From NCBI GenBank assembly GCA_964454265.1, contig CAYVXD010000044.1, forward strand, positions 1-28,116: DNA of 28,116 bases, in the 5' to 3' direction. Every line of letters begins with the position of its first letter. The first letter of the stretch is position 1. Positions 7,530 to 16,371 of this stretch are shown here, piece after piece. The notes beneath the pieces are model-generated. The model saw only the letters and a program-made list of their open reading frames with translations. It was not told the origin of the DNA and searched no databases. This stretch comes from JAUWMI01 sp964454265 (GTDB lineage Bacteria; Sumerlaeota; Sumerlaeia; MWCT01; JAUWMI01). Both the position numbers and the translations under genes were made by a program.

Positions 7530-8753
7530 TTACTCATATAACACCCACTTTGGATCTGCATTCAGTTGTCCAGGGCGCTCAAAAAGCGGAGAAGAAATCA
7601 TCACTTCGTTAACCACACCTGAGGGAATAATGTGGGTGTCCCAAGGAGAAGTTCCGCCGTCTCTATCAGATCTTATGCCAAATACGTAAAGGCTCTTGCT
7701 TTTTTCTGAATAAGCAACTTCATGATACCGAACTGAATAAGGCAACTGTGCGTCCACTGCGTCTGTCCAGCCGGTGACCTTATCAGCAGCCGCGGCACTT
7801 GAATTGAACGTAGCACGCCAAACCCATGGCTCAGCATTAGGACTGGGGCCATTATTACGACCGCCAACCATAAAAATGGTGTTGTCAACGGCTTCGAGGT
7901 TACCGTTGTATACAAAATCGGGAACCTCTGCGGTCTGTTCTACCCAGGAACCCATGGTACCATCGGTATTTACCTCACAGACATAAAGTTTTTTAGTAAC
8001 GCTAGCTAGGTCCCATCCCGTATCAATAGCAGGAAGTAAAATAATGTGATTGCCAATTGAAGTAATAGCAGCGAAGTTGGCAATACGTGGCAAATCTGCG
8101 GCTACTGTCCAGGAGCCTAAAGATCCATCCGGTTGAATTTGCGCGTAGATAACATCGTTCAATGTGTGACCACCAGTGAGATATAAATAGCCGTTTTCAC
8201 AAATGGCGGCTACGCCTATGTTACCAACGTATGTACCCGGATAAACGGAGCTAACCGACCATGCCGCCAAGGTTCCGTCGCCGAGAATTTCAGTGTATGT
8301 ACAAACATTGCGTTCCGCGCCGCTGGCATTCCAGCTTCCCCCGTGTATGTAGATATGGTCTTCAGTAGCAACAACCGCATCGTGGATATAGGAGTAGTTC
8401 TCATCACCGCTAAGGGCTGTAGCGGCGTCCTCTGGCAGGAGAGCTATTCTCTGGGCGGAGCCTACGCTTCCGTAGTAAGGATTGATCTCAAACCTATAGG
8501 CCATCCTGTTGTCTCCGATGTTATTATCTGGATCGAAATTATAACCGCCGACCATATAAATATAGTCTCCAACTATAACTCCGCCGCCCATTTGTGTTGG
8601 GTTTGCAGTGTCCACTGGACCCGATCCTGCGTCAATCATATCCCTGCAGAAGTCTTGCTGAATTGTCCAGGCGGTTATTGCAGCCGGAGCTTGTGCAAAA
8701 GCGGTCAAGCTTATGGCTAGCAAAGGGATGGTTAACATAATTATTTTCTTCAT
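7530..8753 (-). CDS. Secreted kelch-like beta-propeller protein
   Basis: The 407-aa product opens with a clear Sec signal peptide (MKKIIMLTIPLLAISLTAFA, cleavage likely after AFA or AQA). The mature part shows repeated blade-like units with a hydrophobic strand ending in GG: YIYMVGG (64-70), HIYIHGG (133-139), YLYLTGG (179-185), TIFMVGG (292-298). Three units carry a DG-[ST]-[LM]-x-x-W turn: GDGTLAAW (158-165), PDGSLGSW (208-215) and TDGTMGSW (253-260). This fits a kelch/galactose-oxidase-like propeller, typically a binding scaffold. No catalytic residues are evident and I do not recognise a named family. The start is well defined by AAAGGAGG upstream of the ATG. It is transcribed alone, with its own terminator, away from the DUF3604 gene at 9155. 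Confidence 0.85.
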   Translation of the reverse strand: MKKIIMLTIPLLAISLTAFAQAPAAITAWTIQQDFCRDMIDAGSGPVDTANPTQMGGGVIVGDYIYMVGGYNFDPDNNIGDNRMAYRFEINPYYGSVGSAQRIALLPEDAATALSGDENYSYIHDAVVATEDHIYIHGGSWNASGAERNVCTYTEILGDGTLAAWSVSSVYPGTYVGNIGVAAICENGYLYLTGGHTLNDVIYAQIQPDGSLGSWTVAADLPRIANFAAITSIGNHIILLPAIDTGWDLASVTKKLYVCEVNTDGTMGSWVEQTAEVPDFVYNGNLEAVDNTIFMVGGRNNGPSPNAEPWVWRATFNSSAAAADKVTGWTDAVDAQLPYSVRYHEVAYSEKSKSLYVFGIRSDRDGGTSPWDTHIIPSGVVNEVMISSPLFERPGQLNADPKWVLYE

Positions 8754-9154
8754 TGTTTTTTCCTCCTTTAATCTCTAAGGTCTATTGCCTCCTTATTAAA
8801 GATAATGAGGCGTATCACATTTCCTCATGCAGATTTCCAAAAACTTCGTACCGATATCCACCTCCTTCAGTTCAATTTTTCTTGAAGCAATGTTTTTAAT
8901 ATATGCCAGGACCTATATATAAATTACACATATTAAAGTTTTAACGTCAAGTATAAAATATATTCTTTTTGGGAGGTGATTATAAACGATTTGACATCAA
9001 AATATCGATGAGATATGGCGGTGTCCATGAAGATAAGAGTTTTTGAATAATTGCCAAAGAGTGAATTACATGGTGTATCGGTTTGTCCGCAAACGCCTTG
9101 AGCAACGAGAGCAATATTGTTGTAATACAATGTTAAGGAAAGGAGACAAGAACA
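8754..9154. other. AT-rich intergenic region between divergent genes
   Basis: No gene is seen. The region must hold promoters for the kelch-like gene (minus) and the DUF3604 gene (plus). Next to the latter is an imperfect inverted repeat, ATTGT-TGTAAT-ACAAT (9116-9131), which could be an operator. It is followed by the ribosome site AAGGAAAGGAG (9136-9146). No convincing -35/-10 pair was found. Confidence 0.5.
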
Positions 9155-11086
9155 ATGTTTTTTCGAAAGCTGGCTTTATTACTCTTTCTTGTGGGCACGA
9201 TCACAAATGCTGGAGCAAGTAGCACAGACAATGAAATGAAAATGAGTGTTACTCCCACACAAGCTATTGGGGGCACGTACCAACATGTACGGTTTGAATT
9301 CACGGTCGGTAAATCCGGCATTGCTGTCAGTGGTGGCGTGCGGCTGGAGCTTCCGGTAGCATATCTTGAAACAGGGCCCTACTTTTGGGACAAACCGCAG
9401 ACAGATCTTCCTGGCGTACGCGGATATGTAAAAGCTAGTTCCACAGGTGATGCAGACATTCAAATAAAACTTTACGGGGCAAATGGAGGTATCATTGAGT
9501 GTAACATTACACGGGGGGGGCTAAAGTCAGGAGAAAAAATATTCATTGATTACTTCGGGATTGTTCAAAGCTTTACCTGGAAATTAGCCATACGTGTTGA
9601 ATGGAAAAAGACGGCACAAGATCCATGGCAATCTGTTGCTGATTCTCCGGAGATAAAGATTCTTCCTCAAAAGGCAGAAACACTGCTTGCGGTTGCACCG
9701 GCAGAGGTGAAGCGGGATGCTGATTTCAATCTTGCCGTTGTGCTCATGGATAAGTTCGGCAATCAAGCAGAGGGATATCGCGGGACAATCTCATTGACGA
9801 GTACTGACAAAGATGCGCACCTTCCCCAATCTTATACATTCACTGCCAACGATTCAGGCATTCACGTTTTCCACGGTCTCAAATACAAAAATTCCGGATT
9901 TCAGCGTATTACTGTTTCGGATGGCGACCTTGAAGCCCACAGCAATTACTCCGCTGTGTGGGAATCTACCCCAAAGTTCAAGCGCTATTTTGGTGATACC
10001 CACTTCCACACCGGCACCGGAACGGGCAACAAGACATTTACCCTCACAGCTGCATGCGGAGATCATCGAGGGCATTTCATTACTGAACAAGCGGCATATG
10101 CGTATGCAAGAGATGTGATGCGGCTCGATTTCGCCTCAGCAGCAGAACACGACGGTCCATTAATGACCGAGAAAGTCTGGGAACAATGTCAGGCAATTAC
10201 TGATTCCTTTAACGCCCCAGGAAAATTCACCACCTTCTTTGTCTACGAATGGACAGCAGTACCAAGAGAAGGACACCACCTGGTTGTTTATAAGGATAGG
10301 GGGAATAAGGTATTTGATCGGCGAGAGTATAGTACAAAACCCGACTTGTGGAAGGCATTGGATCAGCAAGGGAATCCTGCCCTGGTAATTCCTCACGATA
10401 TGTGGGCACAGCCTGATCATGGCATTTGGGAAAATATGAATAATAAGTACAGAAGAATTGGAGAAATCTATTCCCTGTGGAACAACCGGTTCCTCCTTCA
10501 GCCTGCCGATGAGCCACAGCGATTCGAATTAGGCATCAACAACCGATGGTCGTATCAATACGCATGGCATCAAGGGCATAAAATTGGCGTCATCGGTTCT
10601 TCGGATAATCATACGGGACGTCCTGGGTTGAACAACTTTACTGCTGAAATTCAACATGCCAGCGGTTTGGCTGTGGTGTTGGCGAAGGGGAACAATCGCG
10701 AAGATATATGGGATGCTTTTCAAAACCGTCGCACGTATGCAACTACAGGGACTCGCATACTACTGGATTTTTCCAGTGATGGGCATCTGATGGGGGATGA
10801 ATACACTTCAAGTCAACCTCCGGTTCTTTCCGTAAAAGTAGCCGGGACGAATAAAATTGTGACTGTAGAAATCGTTAAGCATGACAGCAAAGGCTATCAA
10901 ACAATTTCTACAAAGAGACCGGACTCAGATATCTGTGTATTCCAGCATACGGACAAGGACTTCTCAGAAGATAGTTTCTATTATGTGCGAGTTTCACAAG
11001 TAGATGAGTTTAAACGAGGGGCCTGGGCATATCCGACAAACGAAATGGCCTGGTCGAGTCCGATTTGGGTGAATATTTCCAAGTAA
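9155..11086 (+). CDS. Exported DUF3604-family PHP-like metal hydrolase (643 aa)
   Basis: A signal peptide covers residues 1-22 (LALLLFLVGTITNAGA). Two beta-rich regions follow: about 25-170, and 170-270 with an Ig-like pattern (KRDADFNLAVVLMDKFGN). The DUF3604 domain runs from ~277 to the end. Candidate metal ligands in PHP-like order are H283 and H285 (GDTHFHTG), H332-D333 (AAEHD), H414 (VIPHDM), and D484 and H486 (SSDNHTGRPG). The C-terminus has YATTGTRILLDF and ends MAWSSPIWVNISK, as in its two paralogues. Family members are usually annotated as uncharacterised; relation to PHP phosphoesterases suggests metal-dependent hydrolysis outside the cytoplasm, but the substrate is unknown. It is first in a likely operon: the chosen GHL10 start lies 62 bp after its stop. 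Confidence 0.88.
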   Translation: MFFRKLALLLFLVGTITNAGASSTDNEMKMSVTPTQAIGGTYQHVRFEFTVGKSGIAVSGGVRLELPVAYLETGPYFWDKPQTDLPGVRGYVKASSTGDADIQIKLYGANGGIIECNITRGGLKSGEKIFIDYFGIVQSFTWKLAIRVEWKKTAQDPWQSVADSPEIKILPQKAETLLAVAPAEVKRDADFNLAVVLMDKFGNQAEGYRGTISLTSTDKDAHLPQSYTFTANDSGIHVFHGLKYKNSGFQRITVSDGDLEAHSNYSAVWESTPKFKRYFGDTHFHTGTGTGNKTFTLTAACGDHRGHFITEQAAYAYARDVMRLDFASAAEHDGPLMTEKVWEQCQAITDSFNAPGKFTTFFVYEWTAVPREGHHLVVYKDRGNKVFDRREYSTKPDLWKALDQQGNPALVIPHDMWAQPDHGIWENMNNKYRRIGEIYSLWNNRFLLQPADEPQRFELGINNRWSYQYAWHQGHKIGVIGSSDNHTGRPGLNNFTAEIQHASGLAVVLAKGNNREDIWDAFQNRRTYATTGTRILLDFSSDGHLMGDEYTSSQPPVLSVKVAGTNKIVTVEIVKHDSKGYQTISTKRPDSDICVFQHTDKDFSEDSFYYVRVSQVDEFKRGAWAYPTNEMAWSSPIWVNISK

Positions 11087-11148
11087 TAGAGGATGGTTTC
11101 TTCAGGATTCTCCTTGTTATTAAACACTCAACACTACGAGGGATGAAA

Positions 11149-12618
11149 ATGAGATGTTTCGGTAATGGAACTTTTGCGCGCTTCCTCGCGCTGGTGCTTT
11201 TGCTCTCAGGGATTTTCCTTATTAAATCAGGCTGTGTCCATATATCCCGACAAGGCTCTCCAGCTGCCAAGCCTGAAGTGCGAGCGGTCTGGGTTTCTGT
11301 TCTGGGAACTGGTCTTAAGTCTCCTGAGGAGATCAGGCAAATGGTGGATGCTGTGCGGCGTGCCCACCTGAACACCATTATCGCCCAAGTGCGCCGGCGC
11401 GGAGCGGTCTATTTCAAGTCCGAGCTTGAACCGCGGGGAGTACCCATCCAGGGCCAACCGGATTTTGATCCGCTTGCGGTCTTACTTCAGGAGGCGCACG
11501 ATACTTCTGGTGGCAAAGCGCGAATAGACGTTCACGCCTGGTTTAACGTCTTTAAGATGGCTTCACAAAAGGACCTTCTGGACGCGCATCCGGCCCCAAT
11601 CAGCGTCACCCATCCAGACTGGTTCACCCGAAAGGCGAACGGCGAGGGACAAACAGACCTGGAGCCGGGACTGCCAGCGGTTCAAGGTCATGTTATAGCT
11701 GTGATTGAGGAATGTTTGAAGCAATACGACGTGGATGGTATCAACCTGGACTTCATTCGGTACTCCGGAAAGGAGATGGGCTACCACCCCGTCGCTCTTG
11801 ATCGGTTCCGCCGCCTGACCGGGCGTACGGATGTTCCAGTTCCTGACGATGAGGAGTGGAGCGACTTCCGGCGGGACCAGGTGACGGCATTCGTTAGGCG
11901 GTGCGCCGTGTCGGTATGGACGCATCGTCCTGATGCATTCTTTACAGTTGATGCCGTTGGTTTCGGCCGTCCGCCACTTGTGCAATTCTCCGACACCAGC
12001 CCATATCGTACGGTTTTCCAAGACTGGGCAGGATGGGTTAGACAGGGATATGTAGACATAGTTTGCCGCATGGGCTACAAGCGCGAGCATGTTCCGGTTC
12101 AAGCCGAGCATTTTCGTGAATGGGCTGATTTTTCAAGAAAATTGCAGGACGAAAGTTCTGGACGCCTTGTGACAATCGGCATCGGCGGCTACTTTAATCC
12201 CCAAGAAGCAGTGCTTACACAGTACCGAGAGGCACTGAAGCGAGAGCTGGGCACGTCAATCTTCAGCTACCACCGGCCGATTAGGGAAACTACCGAGATC
12301 CAACAATATGGCTTCGCGTCTCCTGTGTGGGATGCCTTAGGCCGTGAGATCTATCCCGAGCCCGTTGCGCCACCTCGGCCTAGATGGCGCACACAATGTG
12401 CTGTTTTAGCCGGCTTCCTCAAAGACTCCTCTGGCACGGTTGTAGATGGAGGCGAAGTTGCACTTGCCGGAACGAAGCAAAAAGCGACGAGCGATGGTTC
12501 CGGTTTCTTCGCATTTGTCGGCCTCAAGCCAGGAACGTACCGACTTCAAGCACCAGGGACTTCGGCCGACGGGTTAACAGTGTTATGCCCTGCAGGAAAA
12601 GTTTCCTGGATACATTGA
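11149..12618 (+). CDS. Exported GHL10 (DigH/YngK-like) glycosyl hydrolase, paralogue 1
   Basis: The 489-aa product starts with a hydrophobic signal (FLALVLLLSGIFLI) ending at Cys29. The context KSGC is a poor lipobox, so lipid anchoring is uncertain. The GHL10 TIM-barrel-like domain runs from ~45 to 400: EVRAVWVSVL, NTIIAQVRRRGAVYFKS, FDPLAVLLQEAH, IDVHAWFNVF, and YDVDGINLDFIRYSG (residues 193-207), whose acidic residues are the likely active-site region. The last ~75 residues resemble a carboxypeptidase regulatory-like (transthyretin-type) beta domain (VLAGFLKDSSGTVVDGGEVALAG...GLKPGTYRL). E. coli DigH (YddW) of this family is reported to cut peptide-free peptidoglycan glycan strands. ATG 11149 sits six bases past GAGGG; ATG 11143 directly abuts that site, and 11065 overlaps the upstream gene. 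Confidence 0.88.
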   Translation: MRCFGNGTFARFLALVLLLSGIFLIKSGCVHISRQGSPAAKPEVRAVWVSVLGTGLKSPEEIRQMVDAVRRAHLNTIIAQVRRRGAVYFKSELEPRGVPIQGQPDFDPLAVLLQEAHDTSGGKARIDVHAWFNVFKMASQKDLLDAHPAPISVTHPDWFTRKANGEGQTDLEPGLPAVQGHVIAVIEECLKQYDVDGINLDFIRYSGKEMGYHPVALDRFRRLTGRTDVPVPDDEEWSDFRRDQVTAFVRRCAVSVWTHRPDAFFTVDAVGFGRPPLVQFSDTSPYRTVFQDWAGWVRQGYVDIVCRMGYKREHVPVQAEHFREWADFSRKLQDESSGRLVTIGIGGYFNPQEAVLTQYREALKRELGTSIFSYHRPIRETTEIQQYGFASPVWDALGREIYPEPVAPPRPRWRTQCAVLAGFLKDSSGTVVDGGEVALAGTKQKATSDGSGFFAFVGLKPGTYRLQAPGTSADGLTVLCPAGKVSWIH

Positions 12619-12704
12619 GATTTCCAATCTCTATTTCCATTATTTATAGCCGCAGTTGGCAAGTACTCATTGGACTATCTCAAACCTATTCCAAAGGAGG
12701 AATT

Positions 12705-15380
12705 ATGAAACGGGGAATTCTCTATTTCTGTCTGTTCGCGCTTGTCGTGTCGTCTGCGTGGAGCACGGAACGCGGTGTCGTTACGAAGTCAATGGCGAAG
12801 GAAGGGTGGCAGACATACCGCTTCAACGTCAAGTGGGGGATTCAGACCAGGACAAAACAGCTCTGGGATGGTCATGCCGAAGTAGATGTGGGAAAGATTC
12901 TTAAGGTGACGCCCTACCAGCGTAACGAGAAACCAAATGATACCATGCTTGTCTCCGAAACTTCATGGCGCTCTACCACTTATATAGACGTCGAAGGCGT
13001 TTATCTGGTTGTTTATGCGCCGAAGGAAGCGAAGGTTTCAGTTTATACCAAGACTCACAATTTCACATTCGGAGTCGGCGAGCTGAAGCCAGGCGAGACG
13101 AAGCAAGAAATGGATAGAGATATTGAAGTTCGTAATGACACCGAGGAAGTCCTCTTTCGGATCGCAGGATTGGAGAAAGGCGTTCCAGGCAAAGGTACCG
13201 CAACCATTACTCCCAAGATTGCCCGCGCCAATACCCTGGGAACCTGGACCATCACCTATATGGCACCGAAAGGCGGGTTACCTGTAGGTGGCGGCATCCG
13301 CGTTTCCTGGCACTTCACGCGCAGCTGGGGAGAGCCTCAGTTTTCTGATCCGAAAGGGAAAAACTACGTGACGGTAAAGACGACCGGCAAGAGCAGGCTC
13401 GACTATACATCTGATCATCTGGGTCTTTTTGAGTATCCCTTCAGTCTAGGGAGGATTCTCGTTCGGATCTTCGACGAACCGCTGCGCGAGGGTGAACAGA
13501 TTATTGTAATCCTGGGCGACACGAGTGGGGGCAGTCCCGGGTTTGAAGCGCCTGTTGTCAGCGAAAAGGATGCCTTTGTTTACGTGCAAGATTGCACGGA
13601 GGTGCCAGAAGGGGATTTCCCTGTCTATCGCACGCTCAAGGAGCTGCCTCAGCTTACTATTCTTCCTACTAAGCCTCACCGCTTTTTTGTGGTGGCACCT
13701 TCTCTGGTGCAGGTAGAAGTGCCTTTTGATGTCAACATGGTGGTCGAAGATGTTTTCCGCAACGTAGTGCCGGACTTCGAGGGGCGGTTAGATATTCTCG
13801 TGGACGGGAAACCGGTACGGCAATTGACTATCAAGCGTGAGGATTCGGGCATGCTGAAAATCCCTAGGCTAGTTCTTAATACACCCGGTGCTCACTGGAT
13901 CACTGTGAAACAGGTGGAGGGCGACCTATCAGGCGAAAGCAACCCGGTAAAATGTGTCGCCGAGGCCATACCGCATCGCCTCGTCTGGGGCGAGCTGCAC
14001 GGCCATACTCAATACTCCGACGGATACGGAAGTGCGGATGACTATTTCCGCTTTGCGCGGAAACGGGCGGTTCTGGACTTTGCAGCGATCACCGACCATG
14101 ACGTGGAATTGGATGCACCGGACTATCAGGTGAGAGATATGTGGCGTGAGGTAAACGCAGCAGTGAAGCGGCACAATGATCCTCCCGGGTTTTGCACGAT
14201 CCCTGCTTACGAATGGTCTCCAGCCAGAACAACCATCAGCACCATCGCGCCCTATGGAGACCACAACGTTTATTATGACCGCGAGGATATGCCGGTCTTC
14301 AAAGCGTGCGACCCGGAGGCCAGCACATTAGAAAAACTATACCAGAATCTCGGCGCGATTCAGAACTCCATCGTTCAAGTAATCCCACATGTTGGCGGAG
14401 CAATCACCAACTGGGAATACCACAATCCAGAGTTGGAAACCCTCGCCGAGATCTTCTCGGTTCATGGAGGCTTCGAGGAGTTTGGGAAAATGGCTCTGCA
14501 GAAAGGTTACGTTGTCGGGTTCGTTGGCGCCTCCGATTCGCACAGTGGCCAGATAGGAGGCTTTCCTCCCGGCAATGTGGCCGGTCACTTAACCCATGGG
14601 GGCTTGACTGCTGCTTACGTGCCTGAGCTATCGCGCCAAGCCCTGTTCACTACCTTTGAAAAACGAAAAGTCTATGCCACCTCCGGGGCGCGCATTATCC
14701 TTGATTTCAAGATAAACGATCAACCTATGGGAACGGTAATTGAGACGGAAAGCACGCCTGTGATCGAAGCGGAGGCGATCGGGACTGCGCCATTGCTCTT
14801 GGTCGAAGTGGTGAAAAACGACAGGGTCATCCACACATGGCAAAACGAGTACGAAGGAGAGAAAACTCTGACTTTACTCTGGGGCAATCGTGTCGAACAG
14901 GCCGACTTGGTCGATTTTGACGAGTCACTCTGGAGCTTCTACCTGCGCTATGTGGATTGGGGCGGTGGGGTCAAAGCCGCCTCCGGAAAACTGGCACTGC
15001 GAAAAACCTGCTCTTTCGACTATCCACAGGATGGCATTGTGGAAAAAGGGGAGAGCGAGATCCGTTGGACGTCCGAGACGCGAGGAGATTGGGACGGCGT
15101 GGCGTTTCAGTTGCAGCAGCCACAGACCGAACTCAAGCTGAAGCTCGGCGAATACGAAGAGACCGTTGATCCCTCAAAATTGGAACAAGGCATGACCAGC
15201 CGGACATTGGGCGAATCGGACCAGTTGCTGATTGTAAAGGGCGAGCCAAAGAAACGCTTTGCGGAATTCACGGTCAAGGACCGCACGATTCTCTTTGAGT
15301 GGAACTATTACTATCTGCGTGTTCTACAAGCCGACGGTGAAATGGCCTGGTCCAGCCCGATTTGGATTCGAAAGAAATGA
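12705..15380 (+). CDS. Exported DUF3604-family PHP-like metal hydrolase with long N-terminal beta region (891 aa)
   Basis: A signal peptide covers residues ~1-20 (ILYFCLFALVVSSAWS). About 400 residues of beta-rich sequence follow, with an Ig-like stretch before the catalytic part (VPFDVNMVVEDVFRN). The DUF3604 domain begins near 427. Candidate metal ligands are H432 and H434 (GELHGHTQYSDG), D464-H465 (ITDHD), H562 (VIPHVGG), and D611 and H613 (ASDSHSGQ). The end has YATSGARIILDF and MAWSSPIWIRKK, as in its paralogues. The C-terminal half also has an insert (about 720-860) absent from the 643-aa paralogue. ATG 12705 follows AAAGGAGGAATT, a strong ribosome site; a longer open frame back to 12384 is only overlap with the GHL10 gene. 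It is third in the likely operon, 86 bp downstream. Confidence 0.9.
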   Translation: MKRGILYFCLFALVVSSAWSTERGVVTKSMAKEGWQTYRFNVKWGIQTRTKQLWDGHAEVDVGKILKVTPYQRNEKPNDTMLVSETSWRSTTYIDVEGVYLVVYAPKEAKVSVYTKTHNFTFGVGELKPGETKQEMDRDIEVRNDTEEVLFRIAGLEKGVPGKGTATITPKIARANTLGTWTITYMAPKGGLPVGGGIRVSWHFTRSWGEPQFSDPKGKNYVTVKTTGKSRLDYTSDHLGLFEYPFSLGRILVRIFDEPLREGEQIIVILGDTSGGSPGFEAPVVSEKDAFVYVQDCTEVPEGDFPVYRTLKELPQLTILPTKPHRFFVVAPSLVQVEVPFDVNMVVEDVFRNVVPDFEGRLDILVDGKPVRQLTIKREDSGMLKIPRLVLNTPGAHWITVKQVEGDLSGESNPVKCVAEAIPHRLVWGELHGHTQYSDGYGSADDYFRFARKRAVLDFAAITDHDVELDAPDYQVRDMWREVNAAVKRHNDPPGFCTIPAYEWSPARTTISTIAPYGDHNVYYDREDMPVFKACDPEASTLEKLYQNLGAIQNSIVQVIPHVGGAITNWEYHNPELETLAEIFSVHGGFEEFGKMALQKGYVVGFVGASDSHSGQIGGFPPGNVAGHLTHGGLTAAYVPELSRQALFTTFEKRKVYATSGARIILDFKINDQPMGTVIETESTPVIEAEAIGTAPLLLVEVVKNDRVIHTWQNEYEGEKTLTLLWGNRVEQADLVDFDESLWSFYLRYVDWGGGVKAASGKLALRKTCSFDYPQDGIVEKGESEIRWTSETRGDWDGVAFQLQQPQTELKLKLGEYEETVDPSKLEQGMTSRTLGESDQLLIVKGEPKKRFAEFTVKDRTILFEWNYYYLRVLQADGEMAWSSPIWIRKK

Positions 15381-15452
15381 GCGAATGAGGCGCTGCTGAA
15401 CTTTATTAAAGGATTAGATTTAGTGACTGTTTAAAAATCTAGCTTTTTTGAT

Positions 15453-16346
15453 TCATAAGCTTAGACGTTTTTTCAGCCAGAATTTGAGTCCTTCCAAATA
15501 GGCCCAGAATTGAATAAGGCGTGTCCCGCGGGATTCGGGCATGCAGAACCACTTGAGCTCAAAAGGCAGAAAGCGCACGAGCCAGTCACGTAGCGAATAG
15601 TTCTTCACCAGAAAACGAATACGGCTCCGATAGTATGCTCTATAAAATGCCGGGCTGCAGCGGCGCAGCACCGGCGACTCATAGTGGTAAATAATGGCCG
15701 ACGGAACGTACAGTACCTTTAGCCCCTGTCTCTTGGCCTTATGGCACAAATCTGTTTCTTCATAATAGGCTGGCGAATAGTCCTCATCAACCCCTCCGAC
15801 TGATTCTAAAAAACTGCGCCGAACCGCATATGCAGCGCCCGTTATGTAGTCAACCTCCCGTTGCGTGTCATACTGTCCGGTGTCCTCCTGCTGATTTCCG
15901 TAATGATCGCTCATGGCATTCGGATACAGGATGGCGCCTGCATGTTGGAGAATGTGGCTGTTAGGGTAGTAGATTTTGCATCCTGTGATGGCAACCGATG
16001 GGTCATCAGCGAATGGTGCGACAAGAGACTCCAGCCAGTCGGGTGCGGCCTCAGTGTCGGGATTGAGAAATACCACAATATCACTGTCCGAATGACGCCA
16101 GCCGTCATTATTTCCGCCCGCGCAACCGCGGTTTGTTGAGTTCTGAATCAAGATTGGACGAAATTCGCTCTGCTGAATCTGCTCCACGGTGTCATCGGTG
16201 GAATGGTTATCAACGACTATAATTTTGAAGGATGGATAGGATTGCCAGCTGAGGCTTTCAAGGCAGCGGACAATAAAGCGTGCACTGTTATAGGTCAGAA
16301 CTATAACACTAACTTGCTGAAGATTACTGTTACTGGAGTTATGCAT
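15453..16346 (-). CDS. Family 2 glycosyltransferase
   Basis: A GT-A fold inverting transferase that adds a sugar from a nucleotide-sugar donor, probably in surface polysaccharide assembly; donor and acceptor are unknown. The 297-aa product starts VSVIVLTYNSARFIVRCLESL and has IIVVDNHSTDDT (nucleotide-binding Asp near 46), NRGCAGGNNDGW, and the DXD-like VVFLNPDTE near 92-99. The acceptor-side signature is GGVDEDYSPAYYEETDLCHKAKRQG. This pattern resembles rhamnosyltransferase-like GT2 proteins (WbbL/RfbN group). The C-terminus is basic and aromatic but has no clear transmembrane helix. It lies 25 bp after the radical SAM gene on the same strand, so the two are likely co-transcribed. The ribosome site before ATG 16346 is weak. 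Confidence 0.88.
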   Translation of the reverse strand: MHNSSNSNLQQVSVIVLTYNSARFIVRCLESLSWQSYPSFKIIVVDNHSTDDTVEQIQQSEFRPILIQNSTNRGCAGGNNDGWRHSDSDIVVFLNPDTEAAPDWLESLVAPFADDPSVAITGCKIYYPNSHILQHAGAILYPNAMSDHYGNQQEDTGQYDTQREVDYITGAAYAVRRSFLESVGGVDEDYSPAYYEETDLCHKAKRQGLKVLYVPSAIIYHYESPVLRRCSPAFYRAYYRSRIRFLVKNYSLRDWLVRFLPFELKWFCMPESRGTRLIQFWAYLEGLKFWLKKRLSL

Positions 16347-16371
16347 CCTAATCTAAAGTAAATTCTATGAT

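Noticed and set aside
11563..12111. 182-aa minus-strand open frame
   Set aside because: It is a shadow of the GHL10 gene on the plus strand.
12384..12704. Upstream extension of the 891-aa DUF3604 gene
   Set aside because: It overlaps the 3' end of the GHL10 gene, and AAAGGAGG with a signal peptide defines the start at 12705.
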